Shown here: positions 55,135 to 63,518 of the stretch, piece by piece
Position numbering within the stretch: position 1 is the first letter of the stretch
Layout: every line of letters starts with the position of its first letter
Source: JBFKMV01 sp041629655
GTDB lineage: Bacteria; Acidobacteriota; Polarisedimenticolia; Polarisedimenticolales; Polarisedimenticolaceae
NCBI GenBank assembly: GCA_041629655.1
Contig: JBFKMV010000003.1
Span: 1 to 63,518 of the forward strand
Reading direction: 5' to 3'
Length of the DNA stretch: 63,518 nucleotides
Notes under the pieces: generated by a model
What the model saw: only the letters and a program-made list of their open reading frames with translations
Database searches by the model: none
What the model was told of the DNA's origin: nothing
Made by a program: the position numbers and the translations under genes

Positions 55135-56895
55135 ATGGAACGACCCGACCGCACGCCGGCTCGCTGGCCCCGCCGCCGCGTGTTGCGCTGGCTCGGAGCC
55201 GCGGGCATCGGCACGGCCGTGTTCCGGCGCGCGCTGGTCGCGCTGGCCGCGGACCGCCCCCGCGTGACGTCCGAGATGATCGACCAGGCCGAGTGGATCT
55301 CGGGTATCGACTTCACCGAGCCGGAGCGGGAGCTGATGCTCGAGGGCGTCAACGAGCTGCTGGAGGGCTTCGCCGAGGTCCGCGCGGTGCGGCTGGACAA
55401 CGAGGTCCCGCCGGCGGTGCGGTTCGAGGTGCTCGGGGCGTCGACCCGCCCGGCGGAGCCCGGGCCGTCGTCGCTGCGCCTTCCCGAGCTCCCCGCCGCC
55501 CCGCGGCCGTCCGGCGACACCGAGCTGGCCTTCGCCTCGATCCGCCGGCTCGGAGCGCTGCTGCGGGCCGGCGAGGTCTCGTCGGTCGAGCTGACGCGGC
55601 TGTACCTCGACCGGCTCGGGCGCTACGACGACCGGCTGAAATGCGTGATCGAGCGCACCGACGAGCTGGCGCTGCGCCAGGCCGAACAAGCCGACCGCGA
55701 GCGGGCCGCGGGCCAGCTGCGCGGGCCGCTGCACGGCATCCCGTGGGGGGCCAAGGACCTGCTGGCCGTGCCGGGCTATCGCACCACCTGGGGCGCCACG
55801 CCGTTCCGCGACCAGCGGATCGAGCGCACCGCGACGGTCGCGGCGCGGCTCGAGCAGGCCGGCGCGGTGCTGGTGGCCAAGCTGACCGTCGGCGCCCTGG
55901 CCTGGGGCGACGTGTGGTACGGCGGAACGACCAAGAACCCGTGGAACGTCGAGCAGGGCTCGAGCGGCTCGTCGGCCGGGCCGGCCGCCGCGACCGCCGC
56001 CGGGCTGGTCGGGTTCTCGATCGGCACCGAGACCTGGGGCAGCATCGTCTCGCCCGCGACACGCTGCGGGGTGACGGGGTTGCGGCCGACCTTCGGCCGG
56101 GTCAGCCGGCACGGCGCGATGGCGCTGTCGTGGAGCATGGACAAGATCGGACCGATGGCCCGTTCGGTGGAGGATTGCGCGCTGGTGTTCCACGCGATCC
56201 AGGGACCCGACGGGCTCGACCCGACGGTGGTCGACCGGCCGTTCCGCTGGCCGCTCGGCCGCGACGTGCGCACGCTGCGCGTCGGGTACGCGCGAAAGCT
56301 GTTCGAGGACGACCGCGCCGCCGACGTGGAGCAGGAGCAGGACCGCGAACGGGTCCGCGAGTGGCAACGTCACGAGCGCGCCGCGCTCGACGTGCTGCGC
56401 GGTCTGGGCATCGAGCCGGTCCCGATCGACCTGCCGACCGAGCTGCCGGTCGCCCCGCTGTCCTACATCCTGACCGCCGAGGCCGCGACGGCGTTCGACG
56501 AGCTGACGCGCAGCGGGCGCGACGAGCTGCTGGTGCGCCAGGTGGCGATGGCGTGGCCGAACGTGTTCCGCCAGGGCCAGCTGATCCCGGCCGTGGACTA
56601 CCTGCGCGGCAACCGCGTGCGGACGCTGCTGATGCAGGAGCTGGAGCGGGTGATGAGCGGCATCGACGTCTACGTCTCGCCGACCTTCGGTGGTGACAAC
56701 CTGCTGCTGACCAACCTGACCGGGCATCCCCAGGTGGTGCTGCCGAACGGTTTCCGCGAGAGCGACGGCACGCCGACCAGCATCACCTTCACCGGGAGGC
56801 CGTTCGGCGAGACCGAGTTGCTGGCGCTGGCGGACGCCTACCAGCGCGCCACCGGGTTCCACCTCCGGCGTCCGCCGCTGGACGGCCAGGCCTGA
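55135..56895 (+). CDS. Exported amidase-signature hydrolase
   Basis: A 586-residue protein. The N-terminus RRRVLRWLGAAGIGTAVFRR has a twin-arginine-like signal. Residues 35-120 are an extra helical region. The amidase-signature core begins near 130: LHGIPWGAKDLLAVPGYRTTWG with catalytic Lys207, the cis-Ser in TETWGSIVSPA, and the nucleophile in NVEQGSSGSSAGPAAATAAG. The Ser-cisSer-Lys triad is complete. It hydrolyses an amide bond; the substrate is unknown, as in most of this family. Divergent from the sulfatase-fold gene with a 68-nt gap. GGGAGGAG precedes the ATG. Confidence 0.9.
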   Translation: MERPDRTPARWPRRRVLRWLGAAGIGTAVFRRALVALAADRPRVTSEMIDQAEWISGIDFTEPERELMLEGVNELLEGFAEVRAVRLDNEVPPAVRFEVLGASTRPAEPGPSSLRLPELPAAPRPSGDTELAFASIRRLGALLRAGEVSSVELTRLYLDRLGRYDDRLKCVIERTDELALRQAEQADRERAAGQLRGPLHGIPWGAKDLLAVPGYRTTWGATPFRDQRIERTATVAARLEQAGAVLVAKLTVGALAWGDVWYGGTTKNPWNVEQGSSGSSAGPAAATAAGLVGFSIGTETWGSIVSPATRCGVTGLRPTFGRVSRHGAMALSWSMDKIGPMARSVEDCALVFHAIQGPDGLDPTVVDRPFRWPLGRDVRTLRVGYARKLFEDDRAADVEQEQDRERVREWQRHERAALDVLRGLGIEPVPIDLPTELPVAPLSYILTAEAATAFDELTRSGRDELLVRQVAMAWPNVFRQGQLIPAVDYLRGNRVRTLLMQELERVMSGIDVYVSPTFGGDNLLLTNLTGHPQVVLPNGFRESDGTPTSITFTGRPFGETELLALADAYQRATGFHLRRPPLDGQA

Positions 56896-56903
56896 GCGGC
56901 GTG

Positions 56904-57434
56904 CTAGCCCGTCTCGGCGAGCACCGCCCGCAGCTCGGCCGCGTCGTCGTCGGTCAGCTCGGGGGAGAAGTGCCGGAGACGCTCGACCACGTCGGGGGTC
57001 TCGAAGTACTTCTGCGAGCAGCCGACGTGGATGAAGCCCGAGGGCTCGAAGCGTCCCTCGTCGAAGTAGACCAGGGAGATCCGCCAGGCTGCCTTGGCGA
57101 TCGGCTGGCGACAGCTCCGGCAGCGCGCCCGCCCGGTGGGCGCGCGGCCACCCCCGTCGATCCGCGGCAGGCGTCGATGCGCCACGCCCTGCTCCGCGGC
57201 GGCGACGAGCCGCTCGCGCTGCGCGAGCTGCAGCGCCGTCTCCCCGAGCGCCTCCAGCAGCGGTTGCGGGCGCTTGTAGGCGCCGCAGAGCGGATGGAAC
57301 CACAGCGTCATCTCGCCCTCGGCGAAGGGGTTGGGCAGGCGCTCGCCGAACCGCAGCTCGTCCTTGGCGATGCGCCCGCCGCAGCCGCGGCATTTCGCCC
57401 GGCCGCTGGTGGCCGGCTCGATGACGTGAGGCAT
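56904..57434 (-). CDS. Protein with two PARP-type zinc fingers
   Basis: A 176-residue protein with two C-x2-C ... H-x2-C fingers. The first is AKCRGCGGRIAKDELRFGER ... WFHPLC (Cys15, Cys18, His47, Cys50). The second is ARCRSCRQPIAKAAWRISL ... FIHVGC (Cys105, Cys108, His136, Cys139). The order C-C-H-C, about 30-residue spacing, I-x-K-x-E-x-R after the first pair and W-F-H-P-x-C are those of zf-PARP, known from eukaryotic PARP1 and DNA ligase III as DNA-break sensors. No catalytic PARP or ligase domain follows. Between the fingers is a helical linker (52-90). A DNA-end-binding role is plausible but inferred. Confidence 0.8.
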   Translation of the reverse strand: MPHVIEPATSGRAKCRGCGGRIAKDELRFGERLPNPFAEGEMTLWFHPLCGAYKRPQPLLEALGETALQLAQRERLVAAAEQGVAHRRLPRIDGGGRAPTGRARCRSCRQPIAKAAWRISLVYFDEGRFEPSGFIHVGCSQKYFETPDVVERLRHFSPELTDDDAAELRAVLAETG

Positions 57435-57472
57435 GCCCCAGGATAACCCGACGTTCGTGGCGGGGCTGTTTC

Positions 57473-57482
57473 ATTCTAGAAT
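57473..57482. promoter_or_regulatory. Palindromic ATTCTAGAAT, possible shared -10 for divergent genes
   Basis: The 10-bp palindrome ATTCTAGAAT contains TAGAAT in both directions: 57477-57482 toward the M24 peptidase and 57478-57473 toward the zinc-finger gene. Distances to the starts are 25 and 38 nt. -35 elements are not convincing. Confidence 0.4.
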
Positions 57483-57507
57483 GGGCCAGGTCTTTCGCGG
57501 AGTGAGC

Positions 57508-58728
57508 ATGAGCGACGACGACGTGCACGGGGAGCGCCGGCGGCGTTTGATCGAGCAGCTGGGCCCGGGAGTCGCGCTGGTGCGCGGGGGCTCCGCGGCC
57601 GGCCTCAACCCGAACTTCTTCTACCTCACCGGTCTCGAGGAGCCGCGCGGCGCGTTGCTGATGGCGCCGGGCGGCCTGCGGATCGGCATCGGCCGGGAGT
57701 ACCCGGGGCCCGACTACCAGCGCGGCCGGATCGCGCACCAGGTGCTGTTCCTGCCCCCGGTCGACCCGTTGGCGGCGCGCTGGGGCGAGGATGCCACCGC
57801 CACGCTGGGCTCGCTCGCGGCCGAGGACGCGGGCGTGGACGCGGTGCTGGGAACGGGCGAGCTCGAGCCGGTGCTGTCGCGCGCGCTCGGGTCGTGCGAG
57901 CGGCTGCACCTGGTGCGCGCCGCGTCACCCGCGCTCGGCGCCCCGTTCGACGGGGACGGCGAGCTGCTGGAGGCGGTGCGGCGCGGCTTTTTGAACGTGA
58001 CCGTGCGCGACGCGACGCCGCAGGTCGAGGAGCTGCGGCGGCTCAAGGACCCCGGCGAGGTCCAGGCGATCGAGCGCGCGGTGGTCATCACCGGGCAGGC
58101 GATCCGGTCCGTGCAGGAGCTGGCGCGGCCGGGGATGTTCGAGCACGAGCTGGAGGCGGAGATCGCGCGGGTCTACCGGGCCAACGGCGCGGTCCACGGC
58201 TTCGACCCGATCGTCGCCACCGGCCGCAACGCGACGCTGCTGCACTACGGTCGCAACAACGCGCGCGTCGCCGAGGGCGACCTGATCCTGATCGACACCG
58301 GAGCGCGGGCGGGAGGCTACGGGGCGGACGTGACGCGCACATTCCCGGTCGACGGCCGCTTCAGCGAGCGCCAGCGCGAGGTCTACGAGACGGTGCTGCG
58401 GGCCCAGCAGGCGGCGATCGAGCTGTGCCGGCCCGGCACCCTGATCGGGGACATCCACGCCGAGACCTACCGCGTGATCGACGCGGCGGGGTTCGGCGAG
58501 TGCTTCATGCACGGCACGTCGCACCACATCGGGCTGGAGACGCACGACGTCGGCGACGTCCACCGCCCGCTGGAGCCGGGTGCCGTGATCACGGTCGAGC
58601 CCGGGATCTACCTCGAGGACGAGGCGATCGGCGTGCGCATCGAGGACGACGTGCTGATCACCCCGGAGGGCCACCGGGTGCTCAGCGAGGCGATCCCGAA
58701 GCAGGTCGAGGAGATCGAGCGCGGATGA
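57508..58728 (+). CDS. Xaa-Pro aminopeptidase-type M24B metallopeptidase
   Basis: A 406-residue pita-bread-fold enzyme. The N-terminal domain begins RRRRLIEQLGPGVALVRGG with NFFYLTGLEEPRGALL. The dimetal site is complete: IDTGARAGGYGADVTRTFP (two Asp), HGTSHHIGLETHD (His), VEPGIYL (Glu) and GVRIEDDVLIT (Glu). It removes N-terminal residues preceding proline in the cytosol. The ATG at 57508 has GGAG six nt upstream; ATG 57481 and GTG options are less supported. It overlaps the PspC gene by 4 nt. Confidence 0.93.
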   Translation: MSDDDVHGERRRRLIEQLGPGVALVRGGSAAGLNPNFFYLTGLEEPRGALLMAPGGLRIGIGREYPGPDYQRGRIAHQVLFLPPVDPLAARWGEDATATLGSLAAEDAGVDAVLGTGELEPVLSRALGSCERLHLVRAASPALGAPFDGDGELLEAVRRGFLNVTVRDATPQVEELRRLKDPGEVQAIERAVVITGQAIRSVQELARPGMFEHELEAEIARVYRANGAVHGFDPIVATGRNATLLHYGRNNARVAEGDLILIDTGARAGGYGADVTRTFPVDGRFSERQREVYETVLRAQQAAIELCRPGTLIGDIHAETYRVIDAAGFGECFMHGTSHHIGLETHDVGDVHRPLEPGAVITVEPGIYLEDEAIGVRIEDDVLITPEGHRVLSEAIPKQVEEIERG

Positions 58729-59285
58729 ACCGTGACGAGCAGGTGAGACGGCTGACGCGCGACCCCGAGAACGGGGTCGTGGCCGGGGTCTGCGCGGGCC
58801 TGGGAGAGTACCTCGGGGCCGACGCGGTGCTGGTGCGCCTGGGGTTCGCGCTCGGGGCGCTGCTCAACGGGCTCGGCCTGGTGGTCTACGTGCTGTGCTG
58901 GATCCTGATCCCGCGGCGCGACCTGCCCGAGGGCGCCGCGTCGTCGTCGCCGGCGGCCGAACCGTCAGATCCGGCCGCCGCTCCCGGCGCTGCCGCGGCG
59001 GCCCCGGCCGACCGGATCGTCGAGGAGGTGCGCGAGGCGGGGCAGAAGGTCCGCCAGGCCGGCGAGCGGGTGATCGGAGAGCTCGGCCGCGAGGCTCCGC
59101 AGCTCGGCGGGAGCCGCGTCGTCGCGGGCATCGTGTTGATCCTGGTCGGCGCGGTGTTCCTGCTGCGGCGTTACGATCTCTTCGACTGGTGGGACTGGAG
59201 CGTGCTCGGCCGGCTGTGGCCGGTGTTGCTGATCCTGATCGGGCTGGCGATCGTGTTCGACGCGCTGCGGGACCGGGCGAGATGA
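58725..59285 (+). CDS. PspC-domain membrane protein
   Basis: A 186-residue protein. The PspC domain (about 8-65) is RLTRDPENGVVAGVCAGLGEYLGADAVLVRLGFAL followed by a hydrophobic helix. A Pro/Ala linker (68-100) and an amphipathic helix (IVEEVREAGQKVRQAGERVI) come next. The C-terminus has a helical pair as in LiaI-type DUF5668 (VVAGIVLILVGAVFLL and LWPVLLILIGLAIVF). It probably senses or responds to membrane stress. It starts on ATGA overlapping the peptidase stop and is coupled to the LiaF-like gene. Confidence 0.85.
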   Translation: MNRDEQVRRLTRDPENGVVAGVCAGLGEYLGADAVLVRLGFALGALLNGLGLVVYVLCWILIPRRDLPEGAASSSPAAEPSDPAAAPGAAAAAPADRIVEEVREAGQKVRQAGERVIGELGREAPQLGGSRVVAGIVLILVGAVFLLRRYDLFDWWDWSVLGRLWPVLLILIGLAIVFDALRDRAR

Positions 59286-60148
59286 CCCGCCGCCGCACGC
59301 ACTGGGGCCGGATCTCCCGCGGCGTGCTGCTGATCGGCGTCGGCAGCGTGTTGCTGACGAACACGCTGGGCATCCTGCCCTGGGCGCTGTGGCTCGACGC
59401 GCTCGCGTACTGGCCGGTGCTGCTGGTGGCGCTCGGTATCCGCCTGTTGTTCGACCGCTCGCGGATGCCGGCGCTGGTGCTGCTCGCGCCGCTGCTGGTG
59501 CTGGCCACGCTGGTCTGGGTCGGGGTGCGCGCCGAACCCGGACCCGGCGCCGGCTGGACGCCGTTGCGCGCGGAGCGCCCGGAGGCCGTGGGCCAGTGGA
59601 GGCTGTCCGGCGCCACCGCCTTCGCGCGGCTCGATCTCGAGGCGCGGCCGCTTGCCGAGGGCCTGCTGGTCGACGGACGCGCGGCCTCGCGGCGGCGGCC
59701 GGAGGTCCGCGTCAGCGGCAGCGGGGACGGAACGCGCGTGCGTTTCGGGGCCCGCGAGCGGGTGTGGGGCGTGATGTTCCCGCGGCACCGCGAGGACTGG
59801 CAGCTCGGCGTGAGTCCCGAGCCACCGTTCCGGTTCGATCTCTCCACCGCGTTCAGCAGCGGCAAGATCGACCTGTCCGCCGCCACGGTCTCGAGCGTCA
59901 GCATCGATGGCGCGTTCAACCGGCTGACCGTGAAGCTGGGCGAACCTGCCGAGGATGTGCGCGTCGACCTCGAGGGCGCCTTCAACACCGTCACGTTGAT
60001 CGTGCCGCAGCGGACCCCGGTCAGCGTCCGCACCGACGGCTTCATGAACGTCGTGCGAGGCCGCGACGCGGCACGCGACGCCGCGGGCCCGCGCTACCGC
60101 GTCCGGGTCGACGGGGCGTTCGCCAGCCTGCGCGTTCGTTCCGATTGA
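59282..60148 (+). CDS. LiaF-like envelope-stress membrane protein
   Basis: A 288-residue protein with three or four N-terminal hydrophobic segments (about 12-95: LLIGVGSVLLTNTLGILPWALW, WPVLLVALGIRLLF and LVLLAPLLVLATLVWVGV). The beta-rich C-terminal half (115-285) repeats units such as SVSIDGAFNRLTVKL, DVRVDLEGAFNTVTLIVP and YRVRVDGAFASLRV, the toast-rack/LiaF-type beta-solenoid of the DUF2154 group. It overlaps the PspC gene by 4 nt. Together they resemble the LiaI-LiaF-PspC cell-envelope stress module, without an adjacent two-component system. Confidence 0.75.
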   Translation: MTRRRTHWGRISRGVLLIGVGSVLLTNTLGILPWALWLDALAYWPVLLVALGIRLLFDRSRMPALVLLAPLLVLATLVWVGVRAEPGPGAGWTPLRAERPEAVGQWRLSGATAFARLDLEARPLAEGLLVDGRAASRRRPEVRVSGSGDGTRVRFGARERVWGVMFPRHREDWQLGVSPEPPFRFDLSTAFSSGKIDLSAATVSSVSIDGAFNRLTVKLGEPAEDVRVDLEGAFNTVTLIVPQRTPVSVRTDGFMNVVRGRDAARDAAGPRYRVRVDGAFASLRVRSD

Positions 60149-60167
60149 GCGGCGAGGAAGCGCGGCG

Positions 60168-62768
60168 ATGTCCGACTCCTGGATCGTGCTCAAGTTCGGG
60201 GGTACCTCGGTCGCCAGCGCCGAGCGCTGGCGGGTGATCGCCGGCCGGGTCGGCGAGCTGACCCCCACGCACCGGGTCTGGGTCGTCTGCTCGGCGCTGT
60301 CCCAGGTCTCGAACCGGCTCGAGGAGGCGATCGAGGAGTCGCTCTCCGACGGGCCGCCGAACTCGCTGCGCTGGCTGCGCGAGGCGCACCAATCGCTGGC
60401 CGAGGAGGTCGAGCTGGAGCCGCGGCGCTTCGAGCGCGTGCGCGGCCTGCTGGACGACCTGAGCCGGTTGCTGGAGGGGATCCGGCTGACCCGCGAGGCC
60501 TCGCCGCGCCTGCGCGCCCGCGTGATGGCGTTCGGCGAGCTGGCCTCGACGCATCTCGGCGCCGCGTACCTGGAGCAGAATGGCATCGCCTGCCGCTGGG
60601 TCGACGCGCGCGAGCTGCTGCGCAGCACCGCTCGCCCGCGCGACCAGGAGGCCACCCGTTATCTCGACGCGGAGGTCGAGCCGCGCCACGCTCCCGAGGA
60701 CGCGGGCCGCGCCGCCGGCGACGCGCGGGTGGTGATCACCCAGGGCTTCATCGCCGGAACGTCGCGCGGGGAGACGTGTCTGCTGGGCCGGGGCGGCAGC
60801 GACACCTCGGCCGCGCTGTTCGCGGCGCTGCTCGGCGCCGAGCGGCTGGAGATCTGGACCGACGTGCACGGGATGTTCACCACCGACCCGCGCCAGATCC
60901 CCAGCGCGCGTCTGATCCGCCGCATCGGCTACCGCGAGGCCGAGGAGCTCGCGGCGATGGGGGCCAAGGTGCTGCACCCGCGGTGCATCGGTCCGGTGCG
61001 CTGGGCCGACATCCCGCTGGCGATCCGCAACGCCCAGGACCCGCCCGCCGAGGGCACCCGGATCGGCTCCGGGGCCGACGGCGACCCGCGCGTGATGGCG
61101 GTGGTCTGCCGGCGCGAGGTCACGCTGGTCACCGTGTCCACGCTGGCGATGTGGGGCGCGTCCGGGTTCCTGGCGCGCACGTTCGCCCCGTTCGAGGAGT
61201 CGGGCATCTCGATCGACCTGGTGGCGACCTCGCAGTCCGCGGTCAGCGTGACGCTCGACCGCATCCCGGGCGGTATCGACGGCGATCCGTTCGCGGGACT
61301 GCTCGACCGGTTGCGCTCGATGGGCCAGGTGCGCGTGGTCCATCCCTGCGCCGTGGTCTCGATCGTCGGCCGGCGCATCCGCACCGTGCTGCACCAGCTC
61401 GGCCCCGCGATGTCCGTGTTCCGCGAGCACGAGGTCCACATGGTCAGCGAGTCGTCGGAGGACCTCAACCTGTCGTTCGTGGTCGACGAGCAGGACGCCC
61501 GGCCGCTGGTCGGGAGCCTGCACGCCCAGCTGTTTCCGCCGCAGACCGCGGGCGAGGATCCGATGCTCGGGCCGACCTGGGAGCTGCTGGAATCCGGGGA
61601 CCCCGCGGCGCGAGCGGCGGCACCCGCGACGGCCGGCGAGGAAGCGTGGTGGCGCGCGCGCCGTGACGAGCTGCTGCAGCTGGTCGCCGACGGCGGCCCG
61701 CGTTTTGCCTACGCGCTCGACGTGGTGCGCCAAAGGGCCCGCGCGCTGCGCGAGCACGTGGGCACGGTCGACCGCCTGTTCTACTCGATGAAGGCCAACT
61801 CCCACCCGCGGATCCTCGAGACGCTCGTCGGCGAGGGGCTGGGGCTGGAGTGCGTGTCGGCGGCCGAGCTGCTGCGGGCCCGCGAGGTGGCCGGTCCGGC
61901 GGTGCCGTTGCTGTTCACGCCCAACTTCTGCCCGGTGGACGAGTACCGCGTCGCGCTCGAGCACGGGGCCGGGATCACCATCGACGGGCCGGACCTGCTC
62001 GACCAGGCGCCGGAGCTGTTCGGCGGTCAGGAGCTGGCGCTGCGGGTCGATCCCGGCAGCGGGCTCGGCCACCACGAGAAGGTCCGCACCGCGGGCGCCC
62101 AGGCGAAGTTCGGCCATCCCGCCGCGGAGCTCGACGCGGTGCGCGAGACGGCCGCGCGGATCGGGGCGCGGATCGTCGGCCTGCACGCGCACGTGGGCAG
62201 CGGCATCCGCGATCCCGGCGTCTGGGCCCACACGGCGGCCGTGCTGGCGGGGCTGCGCGCCGGGCTGCCGGACCTGCGCTGGATCGACGTCGGCGGCGGC
62301 CTGGGCGTCATCGAGCGGCCCGGACAGCAGCCGCTGGACCTGGCGCGGGTCGAGCAGGCGCTCGCCGAACTGCGGCCGCAGCTGGACGGGGTCGAGCTGT
62401 GGATGGAGCCGGGGCGCTACCTGGTCAGCGAGGCGGGGGTGCTGGTGGCCCCGGTCACGCAGGTGCGGCAGAAGGGCGGCGTGCGCTTCGTCGGCCTGGC
62501 CACGGGCATGAACTCGCTGCTGCGGCCGGCGCTCTACGGAGCCTGGCACGCGATCCACAACCTGACGCGGCTCGCCGAGCCGCCCACCGACTACGACCAC
62601 GTGGTGGGTCCGATCTGCGAGTCCGGCGACGTGCTCGGCCGCGACCGGCTGCTGCCCCCGACGCGGCCGGGCGACGTGATGCTGATCGAGAACTGCGGGG
62701 CCTACGGCGCGGTGATGTCCTCGAGCTACAACCTGCGGCCGCCGGCGGCCGAGGTCGTGCTCGACTGA
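60168..62768 (+). CDS. lysAC: Bifunctional aspartate kinase / diaminopimelate decarboxylase
   Basis: An 866-residue fusion. Residues 1-310 are aspartate kinase: KFGGTSVASAERW, FIAGTSRGETCLLGRGGSDT and GMFTTDP, TLVTVSTLAM. ACT-type regulatory region about 315-465 (SGISIDLVATSQSAVSVTL). Residues 500-866 are PLP-dependent decarboxylase: FYSMKANSHPRI with PLP Lys542, HAHVGSGIRDP, DVGGGLG, MEPGRYLVS and CESGDVLGRD. It catalyses the first and last steps of lysine synthesis from aspartate through meso-DAP. The fusion is known in Xanthomonadales and some other bacteria. The domain boundaries look intact. Confidence 0.95.
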   Translation: MSDSWIVLKFGGTSVASAERWRVIAGRVGELTPTHRVWVVCSALSQVSNRLEEAIEESLSDGPPNSLRWLREAHQSLAEEVELEPRRFERVRGLLDDLSRLLEGIRLTREASPRLRARVMAFGELASTHLGAAYLEQNGIACRWVDARELLRSTARPRDQEATRYLDAEVEPRHAPEDAGRAAGDARVVITQGFIAGTSRGETCLLGRGGSDTSAALFAALLGAERLEIWTDVHGMFTTDPRQIPSARLIRRIGYREAEELAAMGAKVLHPRCIGPVRWADIPLAIRNAQDPPAEGTRIGSGADGDPRVMAVVCRREVTLVTVSTLAMWGASGFLARTFAPFEESGISIDLVATSQSAVSVTLDRIPGGIDGDPFAGLLDRLRSMGQVRVVHPCAVVSIVGRRIRTVLHQLGPAMSVFREHEVHMVSESSEDLNLSFVVDEQDARPLVGSLHAQLFPPQTAGEDPMLGPTWELLESGDPAARAAAPATAGEEAWWRARRDELLQLVADGGPRFAYALDVVRQRARALREHVGTVDRLFYSMKANSHPRILETLVGEGLGLECVSAAELLRAREVAGPAVPLLFTPNFCPVDEYRVALEHGAGITIDGPDLLDQAPELFGGQELALRVDPGSGLGHHEKVRTAGAQAKFGHPAAELDAVRETAARIGARIVGLHAHVGSGIRDPGVWAHTAAVLAGLRAGLPDLRWIDVGGGLGVIERPGQQPLDLARVEQALAELRPQLDGVELWMEPGRYLVSEAGVLVAPVTQVRQKGGVRFVGLATGMNSLLRPALYGAWHAIHNLTRLAEPPTDYDHVVGPICESGDVLGRDRLLPPTRPGDVMLIENCGAYGAVMSSSYNLRPPAAEVVLD

Positions 62769-63518
62769 TCAGTCCGCCGCGGCGACCAGCTCCGACGGCA
62801 CGACCGGTCGCTTCAGCAGGTCGAAGAAGCGCTGCGCGCGGTCCGGTCCTTCGCCGATGTGGGCCAGCACCAGGTCCTCGCCCGCGGTGTAGTTGTAGAC
62901 GTAGGCGCGGTAGGTGCGGATGAAGTCCACCGACTTGCGCGCGCGGTCCTCGGGAGTGAGACCGTACCGCACCATGAACGCGACCGCCGTGTCGTCGTCG
63001 GCCCCCTCGTCCAGCAGCATCCGCGCCGCCTCGCCGCGCGCGTACTTGAACGGCTCGACCGCTTCCAGCAGCTCCGCGTAGCGGTCGAAGTCGCGGCCCT
63101 CGAGCCCCGCGAGCGGTGCCAGCACGTCGCGCATCAGGCGCAGGCGCTCGGGAGCGTCCATGATCACGTCCACGCCCGCGTCGGCGGTCCCCTCGGCGAT
63201 CAACGATTGCGGGGAGTACAGCACGTAGACCGAGAACTCGGGCCAGCCGCGCCCGCGCACCAGCTCTCGCTCCAGCAGGGCGTTGTAGGTGTGGTGCCCG
63301 GGGTAGCTCTCGTGGGGCATCGTGGCCAGGATCCGCCCCAGCTCCACGGGCAGGTCGAGGTTGACCTGAATCAGGCTGTGCAGGTCGCCCTGGTACCAGT
63401 TGTAGGCGCTCCAGGGCTTGTTGCGGACGTATTCGGTCTCGAAGCGCTCACCGGCGGGCAGCTCGACCCGCTCCGCGGTCCGGCGGCGAGCTTCCGCCAC
63501 GATCGCCTCGACCACCGC
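62769..63518 (-). CDS. DUF885 peptidase-like protein, N-terminus beyond the window
   Basis: At least 248 C-terminal residues are present; the frame is open to the right edge, so the gene is truncated there. The motif TMPHESYPGHHTYNAL is the H-E-x-x-P-G-H-H zinc motif of DUF885 metallopeptidases, and GTADAGVDVI supplies a later acidic ligand. The C-terminus has helices such as YAELLEAVEPFKYARGEAARML. These proteins are usually about 550-600 residues and secreted. Its TGA begins directly after the lysAC TGA, so the two genes converge with no gap. Confidence 0.85.
   Translation of the reverse strand, partial: AVVEAIVAEARRRTAERVELPAGERFETEYVRNKPWSAYNWYQGDLHSLIQVNLDLPVELGRILATMPHESYPGHHTYNALLERELVRGRGWPEFSVYVLYSPQSLIAEGTADAGVDVIMDAPERLRLMRDVLAPLAGLEGRDFDRYAELLEAVEPFKYARGEAARMLLDEGADDDTAVAFMVRYGLTPEDRARKSVDFIRTYRAYVYNYTAGEDLVLAHIGEGPDRAQRFFDLLKRPVVPSELVAAAD

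Noticed and set aside
60042..62600. 852-codon minus-strand open frame opposite lysAC
   Set aside because: Antisense shadow of a fully recognisable enzyme; composition typical of GC-rich complementary frames.

Overview
The window is about 63.5 kb of high-GC DNA (roughly 70% by eye). It is densely packed with protein genes on both strands, many with 1-4 nt start/stop overlaps. I see no rRNA, tRNA, CRISPR array, insertion sequence or phage gene. Outer-membrane barrels, lipoproteins, a phosphate-selective porin and periplasmic multihaem cytochrome point to a Gram-negative bacterium. Several genes (sortilin-like Asp-box protein, TMTC-like TPR membrane protein, caspase-Sel1 protein, PARP-type zinc-finger protein, DUF885 peptidase) would fit Acidobacteriota or a similar high-GC lineage. 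The fused LysC-LysA and the enlarged PstC/PstA are also known from Gammaproteobacteria. No marker gene settles the phylum.

Layout. 1-3.6 kb: the tail of an AlkA-like glycosylase, a methyltransferase, a phosphoesterase, a rhodanese lipoprotein and an RRM protein. 3.6-8.4 kb (minus strand): a large secreted protein of unknown role and a RapA/HepA-type SNF2 ATPase. 8.5-13.8 kb: an MBL hydrolase, an ECF sigma/anti-sigma/YbjQ operon, then a zinc-ribbon/LemA/M48 membrane-protease operon. 13.8-24.9 kb: a secreted caspase-Sel1 protein overlapping a membrane protein, a TMTC-like TPR protein, a 1012-residue Asp-box protein, a methyltransferase, an eight-haem cytochrome c and a small beta-barrel.

24.9-40.6 kb is a phosphate and polyphosphate island. 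A phosphate-type porin, pstSCAB, phoU, phoB and phoR run on the minus strand. Divergent from them are a polyphosphate-binding CHAD protein and SixA, facing ppk1, apaH and ppk2. Two promoters, for the porin and for pstS, carry four 11-bp-spaced TTAAC-like repeats followed at exactly the same distance by a -10 hexamer. This is a self-consistent Pho box for the PhoB encoded in the same block. The genes together describe uptake (porin, PstSCAB), sensing (PhoR/PhoU/PhoB), storage (Ppk1, CHAD) and reuse (PPK2, with ApaH on dinucleoside polyphosphates).

40.6-63.5 kb: a small unknown protein, a glycine-zipper lipoprotein, a MacA/MacB-like exporter split over four genes, an RsbW-type ATPase, an EVE protein, a POT transporter, an MBL lipoprotein with a pterin dehydratase, an acyl-CoA dehydrogenase, a sulfatase-fold membrane enzyme with a 50-residue membrane microprotein, an amidase, a double PARP-type zinc-finger protein, an M24 peptidase with PspC and LiaF-like genes, bifunctional LysC-LysA, and a truncated DUF885 peptidase at the right edge.
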